A DNA stretch of 64,000 nt from Psychrosphaera saromensis (GCF_002954545.1 NZ_MSCH01000003.1:496001-560000); one strand, 5' to 3'; numbered from the stretch's first letter, positions 1-8,936 are shown. The notes: generated from the letters alone by a model not told the origin. Translations and numbers: made by a program.

Positions 1-97
1 AATAAACGTAAGTTGGTGTATTAAAAGCTTCAGCTATGTCTTTACATGCCACTTGCTCAGCAAATAAACTGCGATTCTGGTAACTAAAATAATCCAA
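1..97 (-). CDS. lysA: diaminopimelate decarboxylase, N-terminal fragment (partial)
   Basis: LysA decarboxylates meso-diaminopimelate to lysine using PLP, the last step of lysine synthesis. Only the first 32 codons lie in the window; the gene runs off the left edge. The visible start reads MDYFSYQNRSLFAEQVA and later TPTYVY, which matches the conserved beginning of bacterial LysA. The start is a TTG codon (97-95) preceded by an AGGAAA ribosome binding site about 5 nt upstream; there is no ATG in frame. It follows lptM on the same strand, the usual gammaproteobacterial order lptM-lysA-dapF. Confidence rests on the N-terminal match and gene order. Confidence 0.8.
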   Translation of the reverse strand, partial: MDYFSYQNRSLFAEQVACKDIAEAFNTPTYVY

Positions 98-186
98 GGC
101 TCTTTCCTGTCTGGTAAATTTGGTCAATCAAGGTTAATCGTTTTGCTACTATTTTGAGGTTGATATTGTCTTAATAGCTTTTAAAA

Positions 187-342
187 TTACTTTTCAACAG
201 ATTCTGTTGACTCAGCAACGGGTTTTTCTTTAGGTAAAGTTAAAGGTCCACGTTGGCCACACCCCATTAGTTGTAGGGTCACTAGCGTTAAAATCAGGAG
301 GGTTAGCCCCCTTTTACATAACTTATTAGAAGAATAATGCAT
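187..342 (-). CDS. lptM: LPS translocon maturation chaperone LptM (YifL-type small lipoprotein)
   Basis: A 51-residue lipoprotein. The N-terminus has basic residues, a leucine-rich hydrophobic stretch and a lipobox (LMGC, Cys at about residue 28). It is followed by the family signature CGQRGPL and a short Pro/Lys/Glu-rich tail. In E. coli LptM helps mature the LptD/LptE outer-membrane LPS translocon. It lies just upstream of lysA on the same strand and is divergent from cyaY, as in many gammaproteobacteria. It was read by hand from the minus strand because it is short. The start is ATG at 342. Confidence 0.85.
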   Translation of the reverse strand: MHYSSNKLCKRGLTLLILTLVTLQLMGCGQRGPLTLPKEKPVAESTESVEK

Positions 343-413
343 GTTTTTACTGAATCTATTAAATTTGCCGCCTATAATCGCACGGTATAACGTAATTGCA
401 AGCAGGAACTACT

Positions 414-731
414 ATGAACGACAGTGAATATCACAAATTAGCCGACGAATTCTTAAATAACTTACAAGACGCCATTGATGAAGTGGAATTTGACTTAGAT
501 TATGAAAGTGCAGGCGGTTTAGTGGAAGTTATTTTTCCTAACGCCAGCAAGATCATTGTTAACAAACAAGCTCCTTTGCACCAAATCTGGGTAGCGACAA
601 AAGCCAACGGTCACCATTTTGAATATATAGATGGAAAATGGATAGACAATCGTGGCGGCTCTGAACTTTGGGCATTGTTAAGTGAAGCGGCAACCAAACA
701 AGCCGGTGAAAAAATTACCTTAGCAATTTAA
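414..731 (+). CDS. cyaY: iron donor protein CyaY (bacterial frataxin)
   Basis: CyaY is the bacterial frataxin, an iron-binding regulator of Fe-S cluster assembly on IscS/IscU. The 105-residue protein begins MNDSEYHKLADEFL and has the acidic first helix, the NASKIIVNKQ strand and the PLHQIWVATK core typical of the family. An upstream in-frame codon would add six residues. I place the start at the ATG at 414 because AGGA lies about 8 nt before it and family members begin MNDSEF/Y. It is divergently transcribed from lptM-lysA, a widely conserved arrangement. Confidence 0.95.
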   Translation: MNDSEYHKLADEFLNNLQDAIDEVEFDLDYESAGGLVEVIFPNASKIIVNKQAPLHQIWVATKANGHHFEYIDGKWIDNRGGSELWALLSEAATKQAGEKITLAI

Positions 732-807
732 GATAATTAATTTAGAACTTAAATAACGTTAAAACGACACCCGAACCAACATATAAATAAAATTAGGAAC
801 TATTTAA

Positions 808-1239
808 ATGACCAAATATATAACTCACGCTTTATTTTCTTTACTACTTTTAGCTGTTAGTTCTGTCGCTTATAGCGCTGAGACTGTTACTGATAGCGAA
901 ACCGTATTATCTGATAATATTCGCCGAGCTATTATTACTGACTCTATTGTAAAAAGAGAACCAGCATCTGATTTATCTAATACCAGTATCTCGACCGACG
1001 TCAGCAAAGTGTATTTGTTTACTGAAGTAATTGGTAAAGCGGGCACAATGATCACGCACAGATGGTTTTTAGATGGCAAATTAGAAGCAGAAGTTGTGCT
1101 AAAAATTGGTGGAAACCGTTGGAGAACTAACTCAAGTAAAACACTTGATCCAACTATGCACTTAGGCAGTTGGCAGGTTGAAGTTGTTGATGAAAAAAAT
1201 CACGCAATTGCTTTGGTTAATTTCAACTACGGCGAATAA
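808..1239 (+). CDS. DUF2914 domain periplasmic protein
   Basis: A 143-residue exported protein of unknown role. Residues 1-23 form a signal peptide ending in AYSA. The rest fits the DUF2914 family: a VYLFTEV strand, a conserved HRWFLDGK segment, then RWRTNSSK, a GSWQVEVVD strand and a C-terminal FNY. The fold is probably a small beta-sandwich acting outside the inner membrane. It has an AGGAAC site before the ATG. A strong hairpin follows at 1254-1281, so it is probably transcribed as a unit separate from hemC. No function is known to me. Confidence 0.75.
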   Translation: MTKYITHALFSLLLLAVSSVAYSAETVTDSETVLSDNIRRAIITDSIVKREPASDLSNTSISTDVSKVYLFTEVIGKAGTMITHRWFLDGKLEAEVVLKIGGNRWRTNSSKTLDPTMHLGSWQVEVVDEKNHAIALVNFNYGE

Positions 1240-1253
1240 GCCGCTAGTAACAA

Positions 1254-1281
1254 AAAGAGGACTAACGCTTTAGTCCTCTTT
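1254..1281 (+). terminator. intrinsic terminator after the DUF2914 gene
   Basis: A 12-bp perfect stem (AAAGAGGACTAA with its complement) around a 4-nt loop, ending in CTCTTT. It lies 14 nt after the stop and separates this gene from hemC. Confidence 0.75.
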
Positions 1282-1350
1282 AGCCTCAGTTTAATAACTG
1301 TTATTCTATCGTTATTAACGATATCCAATTATTAAGAATTAATTCAATTT

Positions 1351-2289
1351 ATGACAAGTTCAACTAAACCAGTGATCCGTATCGCAACTCGTGAAAGTGC
1401 TTTAGCAATGTGGCAGGCCTATTATGTTAAAAATAAACTTGAACTTGCTCACCCAGAATTAACCGTTGTATTAGTACCAATGACAACCAAAGGTGATCAA
1501 ATACTCGATACGCCTTTAGCGCTTATTGGTGGCAAAGCCTTATTTGTAAAAGAGTTGGAAGTGGCAATCTTAGAAGACCGAGCTGACATAGCGGTACATT
1601 CAATGAAAGATGTTCCGGTGGAGTTTCCAGAAGGCTTAATGTTACACACAATTTGCGAACGCGAAGACCCTCGTGATGCGTTTGTTTCTAATACCTATCA
1701 AGACTTTGCAAGCTTGCCAAATGGCGCAGTTGTTGGAACATCTAGCCTACGCCGTCAGTGTCAAATTAAAGCCTTGCGTCCAGACTTAGTAATAAAAGAC
1801 CTTAGAGGCAATGTAAATACTCGCTTACGTAAATTAGATGAAGGTCAATACGACGCTATTATTTTAGCCGCCGCAGGTCTTATCCGTTTAGAAATGCCTG
1901 AGCGTATTAAACAACACTTAGACACTGATATGTTATTGCCAGCCAACGGACAAGGTGCTGTCGGCATAGAATGCAGAACTAACGATCCGCTAATTCAAGG
2001 TTACTTGGCCACGTTAGAGCACACAGAAACACGCATTAGAGTATTAACAGAACGAGCGATGAACAGAGCGTTAGAAGGTGGTTGCCAAGTACCAATTGGT
2101 GCATACGCAACGGTAGATGGCGATCAAGTTACGTTAAAAGGTTTAGTGGGTAGTTTAGATGGTTCCCATATTATTACTGACCAAGTCATAGGCGCGACCA
2201 GCCAAGGTGAAGCGCTAGGCACACAACTAGCCAAACAATTGTTAGCCCAAGGCGCAGATGTCATATTAAAAGAAGTATATAAAGGTTAA
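1351..2289 (+). CDS. hemC: hydroxymethylbilane synthase (porphobilinogen deaminase)
   Basis: HemC polymerises four porphobilinogen molecules into hydroxymethylbilane in the cytosol, using a dipyrromethane cofactor. The 312-residue length is standard. The N-terminal [14 protein letters not shown] motif, the substrate-binding region ([35 protein letters not shown]) and the cofactor cysteine in [11 protein letters not shown] (Cys245) are all present. It heads the hemC-hemD-hemX-hemY operon, with hemD 26 nt downstream. The ATG has no strong Shine-Dalgarno sequence. Confidence 0.97.
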   Translation: MTSSTKPVIRIATRESALAMWQAYYVKNKLELAHPELTVVLVPMTTKGDQILDTPLALIGGKALFVKELEVAILEDRADIAVHSMKDVPVEFPEGLMLHTICEREDPRDAFVSNTYQDFASLPNGAVVGTSSLRRQCQIKALRPDLVIKDLRGNVNTRLRKLDEGQYDAIILAAAGLIRLEMPERIKQHLDTDMLLPANGQGAVGIECRTNDPLIQGYLATLEHTETRIRVLTERAMNRALEGGCQVPIGAYATVDGDQVTLKGLVGSLDGSHIITDQVIGATSQGEALGTQLAKQLLAQGADVILKEVYKG

Positions 2290-2315
2290 TCACAGATTTT
2301 GAGGCGTTTATCTAC

Positions 2316-3140
2316 ATGTCACAAGCTAAACCACAAAAGACGTTAACTATACTAAATACTCGCCCATCCCCAATGGGCGAGGAATTACAACGGCTGCTTA
2401 CGCCTCAATTTATTAGTCATCACTTTCCAACCGTAACCAATAAAGCCATTGAGTTACCAAATAAAGCACCGTTAAAACAATGGTTACAAGATAGTTCGTT
2501 TGCTTGGATATTTGTTAGCCGGCCAACCGCTATGTATTTCCGACAGTTGTTACAGCAATATGGACTAGATAACTTTTCTCCTGCAGGTGGTGTATTTGCC
2601 ATTGGTGAGTCCACCAAGTCAGAATTAAAGCAGTTTATTAGAACGCCTAATGTTCCAACGCAATCAAACCAAGAAAACCATTCAACATTGCAAATAATGA
2701 CACCTGAATTGTCGAATAGTGAGTCTTTCCTTACTATTAAGCAGTTAGATGACTACCAAAGTTTTGTGCAAGTTAAAGGCAAAGGTGGTCGAGAACTGAT
2801 AGGCCAGTCTTTAACACAACGTGGTAAACAATATTTTCCACTGGAGTTATACCAAAGAGAAATGCTGCAATATTCCAGTAGCCAAGTCGACTCTTGGTTA
2901 GAGTGTGATTGTATATTGGCAACCAGCATTGATATTGCCAAAGGCATATTCACTAATTTATCACAGCAAAGTAGCCGCAAAAATATTCAGCTTTTGTTAC
3001 ATAAAATAAAGTGGGTAGTCTTGAGTGAAAGGATTAAACAGTTTTTAATAGACAACAAGATAAAAGAAGAACATATTTTTATCTGTGAAGAGTCGGATAA
3101 TTCCTCTATTATCAATACGATCAATTTAATTTCTAAGTGA
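2316..3140 (+). CDS. hemD: uroporphyrinogen-III synthase
   Basis: HemD cyclises hydroxymethylbilane with inversion of ring D to give uroporphyrinogen III. The protein has 274 residues, and the family is poorly conserved. The N-terminal LNTRPSPMGEELQRLL, the WIFVSRPTAMYF strand and VKGKGGRELIGQSL in the middle fit a two-domain HemD. The call is secured by position between hemC and hemX. GAGG lies about 11 nt before the ATG. The gene ends 9 nt before hemX, implying cotranscription. Confidence 0.9.
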   Translation: MSQAKPQKTLTILNTRPSPMGEELQRLLTPQFISHHFPTVTNKAIELPNKAPLKQWLQDSSFAWIFVSRPTAMYFRQLLQQYGLDNFSPAGGVFAIGESTKSELKQFIRTPNVPTQSNQENHSTLQIMTPELSNSESFLTIKQLDDYQSFVQVKGKGGRELIGQSLTQRGKQYFPLELYQREMLQYSSSQVDSWLECDCILATSIDIAKGIFTNLSQQSSRKNIQLLLHKIKWVVLSERIKQFLIDNKIKEEHIFICEESDNSSIINTINLISK

Positions 3141-3149
3141 GATAACAGC

Positions 3150-4514
3150 ATGGCTCAGGATAAAGAATCCAAGACATCAAAAACTTCAAATGAATTAACG
3201 CCACAAGGTGAAAACGAAGTAGTAGATGCCAAGAACTCAACAGCAGCAAAACAAGATGACAGCTTATCGACTCAAGAGTCGTTGGCTAAACTTGAGTCAG
3301 AAGTAAAACAATCTCGTGCTGCAGAAAAAGAAACTAAATCAAAAAATACGGCAAGCTCAAAAGCAAAAGCCAGTAAAACGGCTGAAGCAAAGAGTACTGA
3401 AACATCGTCATCGGCTAACAGCTCAAAAAACGCTGAGAAAAAGATCCGCACGGAAAAAACTAAAAAACCAAGAAGTTGGTTAGCTATATTCGCCTTTATA
3501 TTTAGCGTTGCGGTCTCTGCTTTTGTCGGATTTTTTTGGTGGCAATCTCAACTGTGGTTTAAAAACCAAGAACAATTAGAGCAGCTTAAACAGCAAAGCA
3601 TAGTTAATACCCAACAAATGCTGAATCAACTGCAAACTAAATTAACCCAATTAGAAGTGATGAGTGAGCAGAAGCTTAATCAAACAGAAGACGATACCAA
3701 ACAAATTAACGACTCGCTAAGTAGTTTAGCCGTTCGTATTAAAGAACTAGGTAAGAGCCAACCAAATTATTGGCTAGCCGCAGAAGCGGGTTATTTGATC
3801 AACTTAGCCGAGCGCCGTTTATTAGTAGAACAAGATGCCAATACTGCGATTCAATTATTGTTGGATGCCAACCAAAGATTAACTGCGATGCAAGACCCTA
3901 GCGTGTTCCATATTAGAGAAGCGCTTAGTGAAGATATTGCGTCTTTGTACAGTATTAAACAGCCTGACTCAGACAGTGTTTATTTAGCGTTATCTGGCTT
4001 AATTGAAGAAACTAAAACTATAAAATTTGCTCAGGTTTATATTCCAAAGCCTAATGCTAACGTAACAAAAGAACAGCACGTAAGCTCAGAAGTTAACGAC
4101 TGGAGCGACAATTTACTTATTAGTGTAAGACGCTTTTTTGGTAACTTTATCACCATCACACGTCGTGATGCAGCAATTCAGCCGCAATTACCTGCAGATC
4201 AAAAATGGTTTGTCCGCTCTAACTTAACCACGCAAATGTTAATGGCACAAAATGCAGTGGTAGATAAAAATCAGGCGATATATGACGACGCGTTGAAGAA
4301 AATTGAAGATTGGATCCTGCAATACTTTGATGCTTCCGATACACGAGTTGCAGCCGTAACTATGACTTTAATTGAGTTAAAACAAAAAGACATTGGTCTC
4401 GTTTTACCTGAAGAATTAAACGCCCAACCTCTAATAGCCAACTACCTTCAAAAACAAATATCATTGAGGGAAAAGGTAAGTGAAGACGACCAAGGTCAGG
4501 GGAAAGATAAATAA
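3150..4514 (+). CDS. hemX: HemX-type inner-membrane protein
   Basis: A 454-residue protein of the HemX family, encoded between hemD and hemY. Residues 1-108 are a low-complexity cytoplasmic stretch rich in Lys, Ser, Ala and Glu. One membrane helix follows (about 110-131), then a coiled coil (about 135-185, rich in Gln/Leu) and a periplasmic region. Older annotations call it uroporphyrin-III C-methyltransferase, but no SAM-binding methyltransferase motif is visible, so that activity is not supported here. Its stop overlaps the hemY start by one base (TAATG), indicating translational coupling. Confidence 0.88.
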   Translation: MAQDKESKTSKTSNELTPQGENEVVDAKNSTAAKQDDSLSTQESLAKLESEVKQSRAAEKETKSKNTASSKAKASKTAEAKSTETSSSANSSKNAEKKIRTEKTKKPRSWLAIFAFIFSVAVSAFVGFFWWQSQLWFKNQEQLEQLKQQSIVNTQQMLNQLQTKLTQLEVMSEQKLNQTEDDTKQINDSLSSLAVRIKELGKSQPNYWLAAEAGYLINLAERRLLVEQDANTAIQLLLDANQRLTAMQDPSVFHIREALSEDIASLYSIKQPDSDSVYLALSGLIEETKTIKFAQVYIPKPNANVTKEQHVSSEVNDWSDNLLISVRRFFGNFITITRRDAAIQPQLPADQKWFVRSNLTTQMLMAQNAVVDKNQAIYDDALKKIEDWILQYFDASDTRVAAVTMTLIELKQKDIGLVLPEELNAQPLIANYLQKQISLREKVSEDDQGQGKDK

Positions 4515-5713
4515 TGACTAAGTTAATAAAAGGCTTAATTGTCCTGGCTTTATTCGGCGCTATGCTCTTTATTGCCCCCAATATTATGCATCAACAAGGT
4601 TACATTTTATTTTCGCTAGGCAACTGGACTCTTGAAGGTTCTGTGGTGCAGTTTATTATTGTCATTACCGTGACTGTGCTTATTTTGCTAGCGGTTTGGT
4701 TAATCGTAAAATACTTAGTTTTATTTTTAATCCGACCATCAAAGTGGTGGCAAGATAGATACGCAAGAACTCACGCAAATTTCTTTCAAACGGGTGTGGA
4801 TTACATGGCACTTGGCCAATGGAAAAGTGCTGCAGAGCAGTTTTTAAAAGTAAAACGCATATCAAAAAAACAAACCGCAGCTGAGTTAGCCTTAGTGTGT
4901 GCTGCACGCGCTAACAATCCAGAATTAAGTGACGATATCACTAAACGCTTAGCATCCAATTTTGAACTGTCCGACGCAAATCAACAATTTGCTAGCTTGT
5001 TAATTTTAGTCCAGCAACAGCAGTTCCCGGAAGCGTTAGTCTTGTTAAATAAATTAAACTTACCGGTATTAAAACAAACCACCGCGTTTCAGCAATTATG
5101 GTTAGCAATACAACTGAATAACCATGCATGGAGTGAGGTTAATAAACAACTAACAAAAATGCACAAGCAAGCTTTAAAACAATCTAGTGGTGCCGTTGAA
5201 GAATGGAACTTGCACCTTTATGAAACGTTTAATATGGCCTTTGTTAGCTACATTACTCAATACTCTACTAACCAGTTGCAACAAGTTTGGGATCAACTAT
5301 CAAAAGCTAATCAACAGATAAATTCTGTATCAGAAGCATATGTAGCGGCGATAGCATCACAAGGCGTGTCACAACATATTGAAAACCTATTATGCGACTC
5401 AATGTCTCACAGTGGTAATCAATGGGTATTAAACAACGTTAGACGCTGTTATAAAATTGCAGGTAAAGTCCACATGGACAAGCTTTTCACTTTGGTACAA
5501 AAGCAAATTAACAAAAACCAAGAAGACAAAGTATTGTTAACCATATTTGCTTATTTAGCCGCTGGTCAAAAAGATAACCAACTAGCCAAACAAGCACTAG
5601 AACAAGTGATTTACAGCAATAAAAACAAACTAGACACAACCTTATACGCCAACGTATTAGCCGAACTCGGTGAAGTAAGACGCAGCGTAGAAGTGTTTCA
5701 AACGATAAGTTAG
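4514..5713 (+). CDS. hemY: HemY-type TPR inner-membrane protein
   Basis: A 399-residue HemY-family protein, not the protoporphyrinogen oxidase of the same name. Two hydrophobic helices near the N-terminus (about 5-27 and 40-70) are followed by the conserved RPSKWWQDRYAR stretch. A long helical, TPR-like region fills the rest (for example FFQTGVDYMALGQWKSAAEQFLK). It is the last gene of the haem operon and overlaps hemX by one base. The role in tetrapyrrole metabolism is inferred from context only. Confidence 0.88.
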   Translation: MTKLIKGLIVLALFGAMLFIAPNIMHQQGYILFSLGNWTLEGSVVQFIIVITVTVLILLAVWLIVKYLVLFLIRPSKWWQDRYARTHANFFQTGVDYMALGQWKSAAEQFLKVKRISKKQTAAELALVCAARANNPELSDDITKRLASNFELSDANQQFASLLILVQQQQFPEALVLLNKLNLPVLKQTTAFQQLWLAIQLNNHAWSEVNKQLTKMHKQALKQSSGAVEEWNLHLYETFNMAFVSYITQYSTNQLQQVWDQLSKANQQINSVSEAYVAAIASQGVSQHIENLLCDSMSHSGNQWVLNNVRRCYKIAGKVHMDKLFTLVQKQINKNQEDKVLLTIFAYLAAGQKDNQLAKQALEQVIYSNKNKLDTTLYANVLAELGEVRRSVEVFQTIS

Positions 5714-5753
5714 TGTTAATACTGCTCAGTAGCAATAAAAACCGAGGCCAGTT

Positions 5754-6350
5754 ATGTGGGATAAAAGGTATAGCAATGAAGAATTCGCTTATGGTACTGA
5801 GGCAAATGACTTTTTAAAGTCTGAATTTGCTCAGATACCAAAAGGCGGAAAGGTGCTTTGTTTGGCTGAAGGCGAAGGCAGAAATGCCGTCTTTTTAGCT
5901 AAACAAGGTTATCAAGTTACCGCCGTGGATCAATCTCCTGTTGGGCTAGTTAAAGCTAAAAACTTTGCTTCTCAAAACGGTGTCGAGATATCAACCATAG
6001 TCGCCGACTTAAATGACTACGATCTTGGCGAAAATACTTGGGATGGTATCGTTTCCATTGCTGCACATGTTCCACCTTTTTTGCGTAAAAAACTGCATAC
6101 TCAAGTTGTAAAATCGTTAAAAGCTGATGGCATTTTTATTTTAGAAGCTTATACAGAAAGACATCTTGAAATGGATGGCGTTGGCGGTCCACCAAATAAA
6201 GAGCTACTTATGTCCCTTAAGGAATTAACCATAGAATTAAATGGTTTAGAGTTTGTTATTGGTCAAGAAGTTGATAGGCATATATCTGAAGGTAAATTCC
6301 ATCAAGGTGAAAGTTCAGTAGTACAAATTGTTGCTCGCAAAAACTCTTAA
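5754..6350 (+). CDS. class I SAM-dependent methyltransferase (TehB-like)
   Basis: A 198-residue soluble methyltransferase with a Rossmann fold. The start MWDKRYSNEEFAYG is typical of the TehB/thiopurine-like group. Motif I is LCLAEGEGRNAVFLA, and the acidic end of strand 2 is TAVDQS. The DLNDYDLG and WDGIVSI segments form later motifs. The substrate is unknown; tellurite or thiol methylation is only a family-level guess. The ATG has GAGG about 6 nt upstream. It follows hemY by 40 nt on the same strand but has no evident link to haem. Confidence 0.8.
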   Translation: MWDKRYSNEEFAYGTEANDFLKSEFAQIPKGGKVLCLAEGEGRNAVFLAKQGYQVTAVDQSPVGLVKAKNFASQNGVEISTIVADLNDYDLGENTWDGIVSIAAHVPPFLRKKLHTQVVKSLKADGIFILEAYTERHLEMDGVGGPPNKELLMSLKELTIELNGLEFVIGQEVDRHISEGKFHQGESSVVQIVARKNS

Positions 6351-6431
6351 GAGCTTAAACCAATTTTTTATGCAGACGGTTAAACCACCTTCTTCGAAGT
6401 TTTTACTTATCTATGGAAGTAAATAAAAAAT

Positions 6432-6464
6432 GGAGTTCACTTTCTCACGTGAAGAACAAACTCC
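6432..6464. terminator. probable bidirectional terminator between convergent genes
   Basis: GGAGTT pairs with AACTCC around an inner near-palindrome (TTCTCACGTGAAGAA). A-rich sequence lies on the left and GTTTTATTT on the right. It sits between the methyltransferase gene and the convergent membrane-protein gene. Confidence 0.5.
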
Positions 6465-6514
6465 GTTTTATTTACCTGCGTTACATATTTTTATCTGCTA
6501 TTTTTACCAGCTGC

Positions 6515-6994
6515 TTAATCAATAAAAGTATCTTGCTGTTTATTACTTTTAGCAAAAATAAGTCCGACAACAATAAACGCAAAAAACAAAATGTGTAACC
6601 ACAGTTTTGGACCTACCGATGTGTTTAAAGCAGATAAAGAACTAAAGGCTGGAATTTGTTCAGTCGTTATTAGTTTTACCACCCATTCATTAGCGGGTGT
6701 TGCAGTCAATGTCGTTACCCAGCCCAATACCAGAACTTGACCGACATTAACCAATGAAGAGCTGTTAAAGTTAAATATAACCGACGAAAGTACTGCGTAA
6801 AATATTGAAACACTCACATGAACAAACCAAGACAAAACTAACGCAGTGCATTCGCTGTAAGCACCAAGCTTAACGTAAGCATCTGCATGTCTTGACGTTA
6901 ATGTTGCCATACCAAAAAGAGGCTGAACCAGAATAAAAGCAATGCTGGCAATAATGCCCACGACGATAGCGGTGATAAATGTATTTTTATTCAT
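6515..6994 (-). CDS. uncharacterised four-helix membrane protein
   Basis: About 159 residues of unknown function. Four hydrophobic segments are visible: a first one rich in Ile/Val near the N-terminus, one around ALVLSWFVHVSVSIFYAVLSS, one around VLVLGWVTTLTA, and a C-terminal one around LHILFFAFIVVGLIF. The pattern resembles small inner-membrane proteins of marine gammaproteobacteria, but I recognise no domain. The start is the ATG at 6994 with AAGG 6 nt upstream; a TTG seven codons earlier is less likely. It is single-gene and convergent with the methyltransferase. Confidence 0.6.
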   Translation of the reverse strand: MNKNTFITAIVVGIIASIAFILVQPLFGMATLTSRHADAYVKLGAYSECTALVLSWFVHVSVSIFYAVLSSVIFNFNSSSLVNVGQVLVLGWVTTLTATPANEWVVKLITTEQIPAFSSLSALNTSVGPKLWLHILFFAFIVVGLIFAKSNKQQDTFID

Positions 6995-7148
6995 GATTTG
7001 CCTTGTTAGATTCAAATAGTAAGTTCAGTAACTAATAGAAAGGGGTTTACGCTTTATAATTTCAAAAAGAGTTTTTAGTTACCTTGTTGCACAAATTTAC
7101 TCATAGCATGAGTATGTTAATAAGAGTCAGATGATAAAAATGAGATAA

Positions 7149-7186
7149 AAAAGTCAGGCTATAAATCTCTTTATAGCCTGACTTTT
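7149..7186 (-). terminator. strong intrinsic terminator of the MscS-family gene
   Basis: A perfect 17-bp stem (AAAAGTCAGGCTATAAA and its complement) with a 4-nt TCTC loop. The minus strand continues with a T-rich run. It lies about 115 nt beyond the mscS-like stop codon. Confidence 0.8.
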
Positions 7187-7228
7187 GTATTGATGTACTG
7201 ATTTTATACGATGCTTAAAACAAGCAAT

Positions 7229-7267
7229 TTAAACCACGCAGTTAAACCTCTCAGTTAAACCACTCAT
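7229..7267. repeat. 13-bp tandem repeat, three copies
   Basis: The unit TTAAACCACGCAG is followed by TTAAACCTCTCAG and TTAAACCACTCAT. It lies in the 3' trailer between the MscS-family stop codon and its terminator. No function is apparent. Confidence 0.6.
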
Positions 7268-7300
7268 TTAAAAAGGGACTGCTACTTACCTTTAAATTTC

Positions 7301-8365
7301 TTAGGCTATCGTACTCTCTGTTTGCTCTACTTGTAATCTTTGTGTTGGGTAAGCAAAATCGCCACCTAGTTCTAGTACTAACTCACCAATATCCAACAAC
7401 ACTTTTTGTTTATGCTCGTGGAAAGTAACCCAGTCTGTAGTGATGGTCATGCAGTAGATTAAGATATTTAACGACGACTCACCGTAACCATTAAAATTAA
7501 CAATTTTAGTTTGATCCTGTGCCACCAGCTCAGACTCATTTAAGTATTGAGTGATTTGTTTGACAATATCTTGCACTAGTTTCATATCGTCATAACGCAC
7601 AGTAATTGTTTCTTGAATTCGCCTGTGGGTCATACGCGATGGGTTTTGCACCGTAATATTGTTAAACGCAGAATTTGGCACATACAAAGGACGTTTATCA
7701 AAGGCACGGATTTTAGTGATGCGCCAACCTATGTATTCTACCGTCCCTTCTATTTCTCTATCTGGAGAACGTATCCAGTCGCCTACCTGAAACGGCTTAT
7801 CTAAATACAACATAATGCCACCAAACCAGTTGGACACTAAATCCTTGGAAGCAAAGGCTAATGCAGCACCAGATACACTCCCCATAGCAATTAGCCCTGT
7901 TGCGTCTAAACCTAATAGGTCAAAAGCCACAATCACTAAAATTAAGGTTAATAACAAACGGCCTATTTTGGCTAAACCAATGACCGCCGTTTGATCTAAT
8001 TTCCCGCTACCTTCACCTGACAAGCTTAGTCTTTCGTAGCTATTTATAATTCTAAAGCCATACCAGCTAAGATGCAGAGCGACTAAAATTGGTAAAACTT
8101 CGTATTGATCTAAGTTTAAATTAAACCCGAATATCACATCGCTGGTTTCTATTAATGCCCAGACTGCACTAGTAAATAATAAAAACTTGGCTGGGGTATA
8201 AATAGAACTAATACACACACTCAAAAAAGAGCCCGACGTTTGATTAACTAATTTTGTCTTAAACAACCGCAAGATAACAACGCCCGACAAAATCATAATA
8301 AGGGCAACTAACTGACTAAAGTAATCTTGATTTGGGTCAAACAGATATAATGCGTCTTCTAACAT
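7301..8365 (-). CDS. MscS-family mechanosensitive ion channel
   Basis: A 354-residue channel of the small-conductance mechanosensitive family, which releases solutes on osmotic downshock. N-terminal membrane helices (about 20-36, 55-75, 90-105, 130-155) precede the pore-lining helix. That helix is rich in Gly/Ala: GLIAMGSVSGAALAFASKDLVSNWFGG. The beta domain follows (PFQVGDWIRSP, VEYIGWRITKIRAFD, YVPNSAFNN), then a C-terminal alpha/beta domain. The last part holds FHEHKQKVLLDIGELV. It is transcribed alone. Which MscS subfamily it belongs to I cannot say from sequence alone. Confidence 0.88.
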   Translation of the reverse strand: MLEDALYLFDPNQDYFSQLVALIMILSGVVILRLFKTKLVNQTSGSFLSVCISSIYTPAKFLLFTSAVWALIETSDVIFGFNLNLDQYEVLPILVALHLSWYGFRIINSYERLSLSGEGSGKLDQTAVIGLAKIGRLLLTLILVIVAFDLLGLDATGLIAMGSVSGAALAFASKDLVSNWFGGIMLYLDKPFQVGDWIRSPDREIEGTVEYIGWRITKIRAFDKRPLYVPNSAFNNITVQNPSRMTHRRIQETITVRYDDMKLVQDIVKQITQYLNESELVAQDQTKIVNFNGYGESSLNILIYCMTITTDWVTFHEHKQKVLLDIGELVLELGGDFAYPTQRLQVEQTESTIA

Positions 8366-8474
8366 ACGGTTCCTATAAAAGTGTAATGATTTTAATAATG
8401 CGAAAAGGGGTAAGTTAACGTATTCTTAGGCGGTATAAAACCTATTCACGTATTTTGGATTAAAAATTTCTCCT

Positions 8475-8858
8475 ATGACTAAAAATTCAGTATCTGCACA
8501 AACCGAAGATCAATCCTTAGAAATTGCTAAAGCAACACAAAAACCAGGCCAAACCAAAGAGCAAACTAAGCTAATTGCTAAAGGCATTGAAAAAGGCATT
8601 GCTGAATACAAAAAACGTCAAAAAGCCAAAGCGCGTGACCTAGACAAAAAACGTAAAAAGTTAGATGCCAAACAAGAATCATTAGAACAAAGCGCAAACG
8701 AACTAAACGATGACTTATTAAGTGCAAAACAAAGTAAAAAGCAACGCACAATGCAGGCATCAGATACTGGTTCACCGCATTATTATACGTCGTTCGCCTA
8801 CATTATGTTGATATTAACCTTGTCTTGGATCACCTTTCACATGATCACAGTTCATTAA
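8475..8858 (+). CDS. DUF2956 domain protein
   Basis: A 127-residue protein of unknown function. The segment IAKATQKPGQTKEQTKLIAKG followed by the very basic region IAEYKKRQKAKARDLDKKRKK is the DUF2956 hallmark. The middle is a Lys/Glu-rich coiled-coil-like helix. One membrane helix lies at the C-terminus (about 106-125, FAYIMLILTLSWITFHMI). It is therefore probably a tail-anchored inner-membrane protein with a cytoplasmic basic domain. It is divergent from the MscS gene, with 109 nt between them. Confidence 0.75.
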   Translation: MTKNSVSAQTEDQSLEIAKATQKPGQTKEQTKLIAKGIEKGIAEYKKRQKAKARDLDKKRKKLDAKQESLEQSANELNDDLLSAKQSKKQRTMQASDTGSPHYYTSFAYIMLILTLSWITFHMITVH

Positions 8859-8865
8859 GCTCTTG

Positions 8866-8892
8866 AATTCGCACTCCTAAATTCGCACTCCT
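8866..8892. repeat. two tandem copies of a 13-bp unit
   Basis: AATTCGCACTCCT occurs twice with a 14-bp period just after the DUF2956 stop codon. It may simply be local slippage; no role is suggested. Confidence 0.5.
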
Positions 8893-8914
8893 GAATTAAA
8901 CCAACTTCATTAAA

Positions 8915-8936
8915 AGCGTTCTAACTTTAGAGCGCT
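8915..8936 (-). terminator. intrinsic terminator overlapping the gdx stop codon
   Basis: A 9-bp stem (AGCGTTCTA with TAGAGCGCT, one G-T pair) with a 4-nt loop. On the minus strand it is followed by TTTTAAT. The first two bases of the stop codon lie in the stem. Confidence 0.6.

Larger units (their letters stand above)
6995..7300. other. intergenic region, no gene seen
   Basis: The left part is the upstream region of the membrane-protein gene. The right part holds the trailer of the MscS gene, with a 17-bp terminator stem at 7149-7186 and a 13-bp repeat in three copies at 7229-7267. No ORF with a ribosome binding site was found. Confidence 0.6.

Noticed and set aside
3150-4514. uroporphyrin-III C-methyltransferase activity for HemX
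   Set aside because: No SAM-dependent methyltransferase motif is visible; the old annotation appears to be historical.
6413-6598. 61-codon plus-strand frame
   Set aside because: It runs through the terminator hairpin and overlaps the opposite-strand membrane gene; very Lys/Asn-rich with no family.
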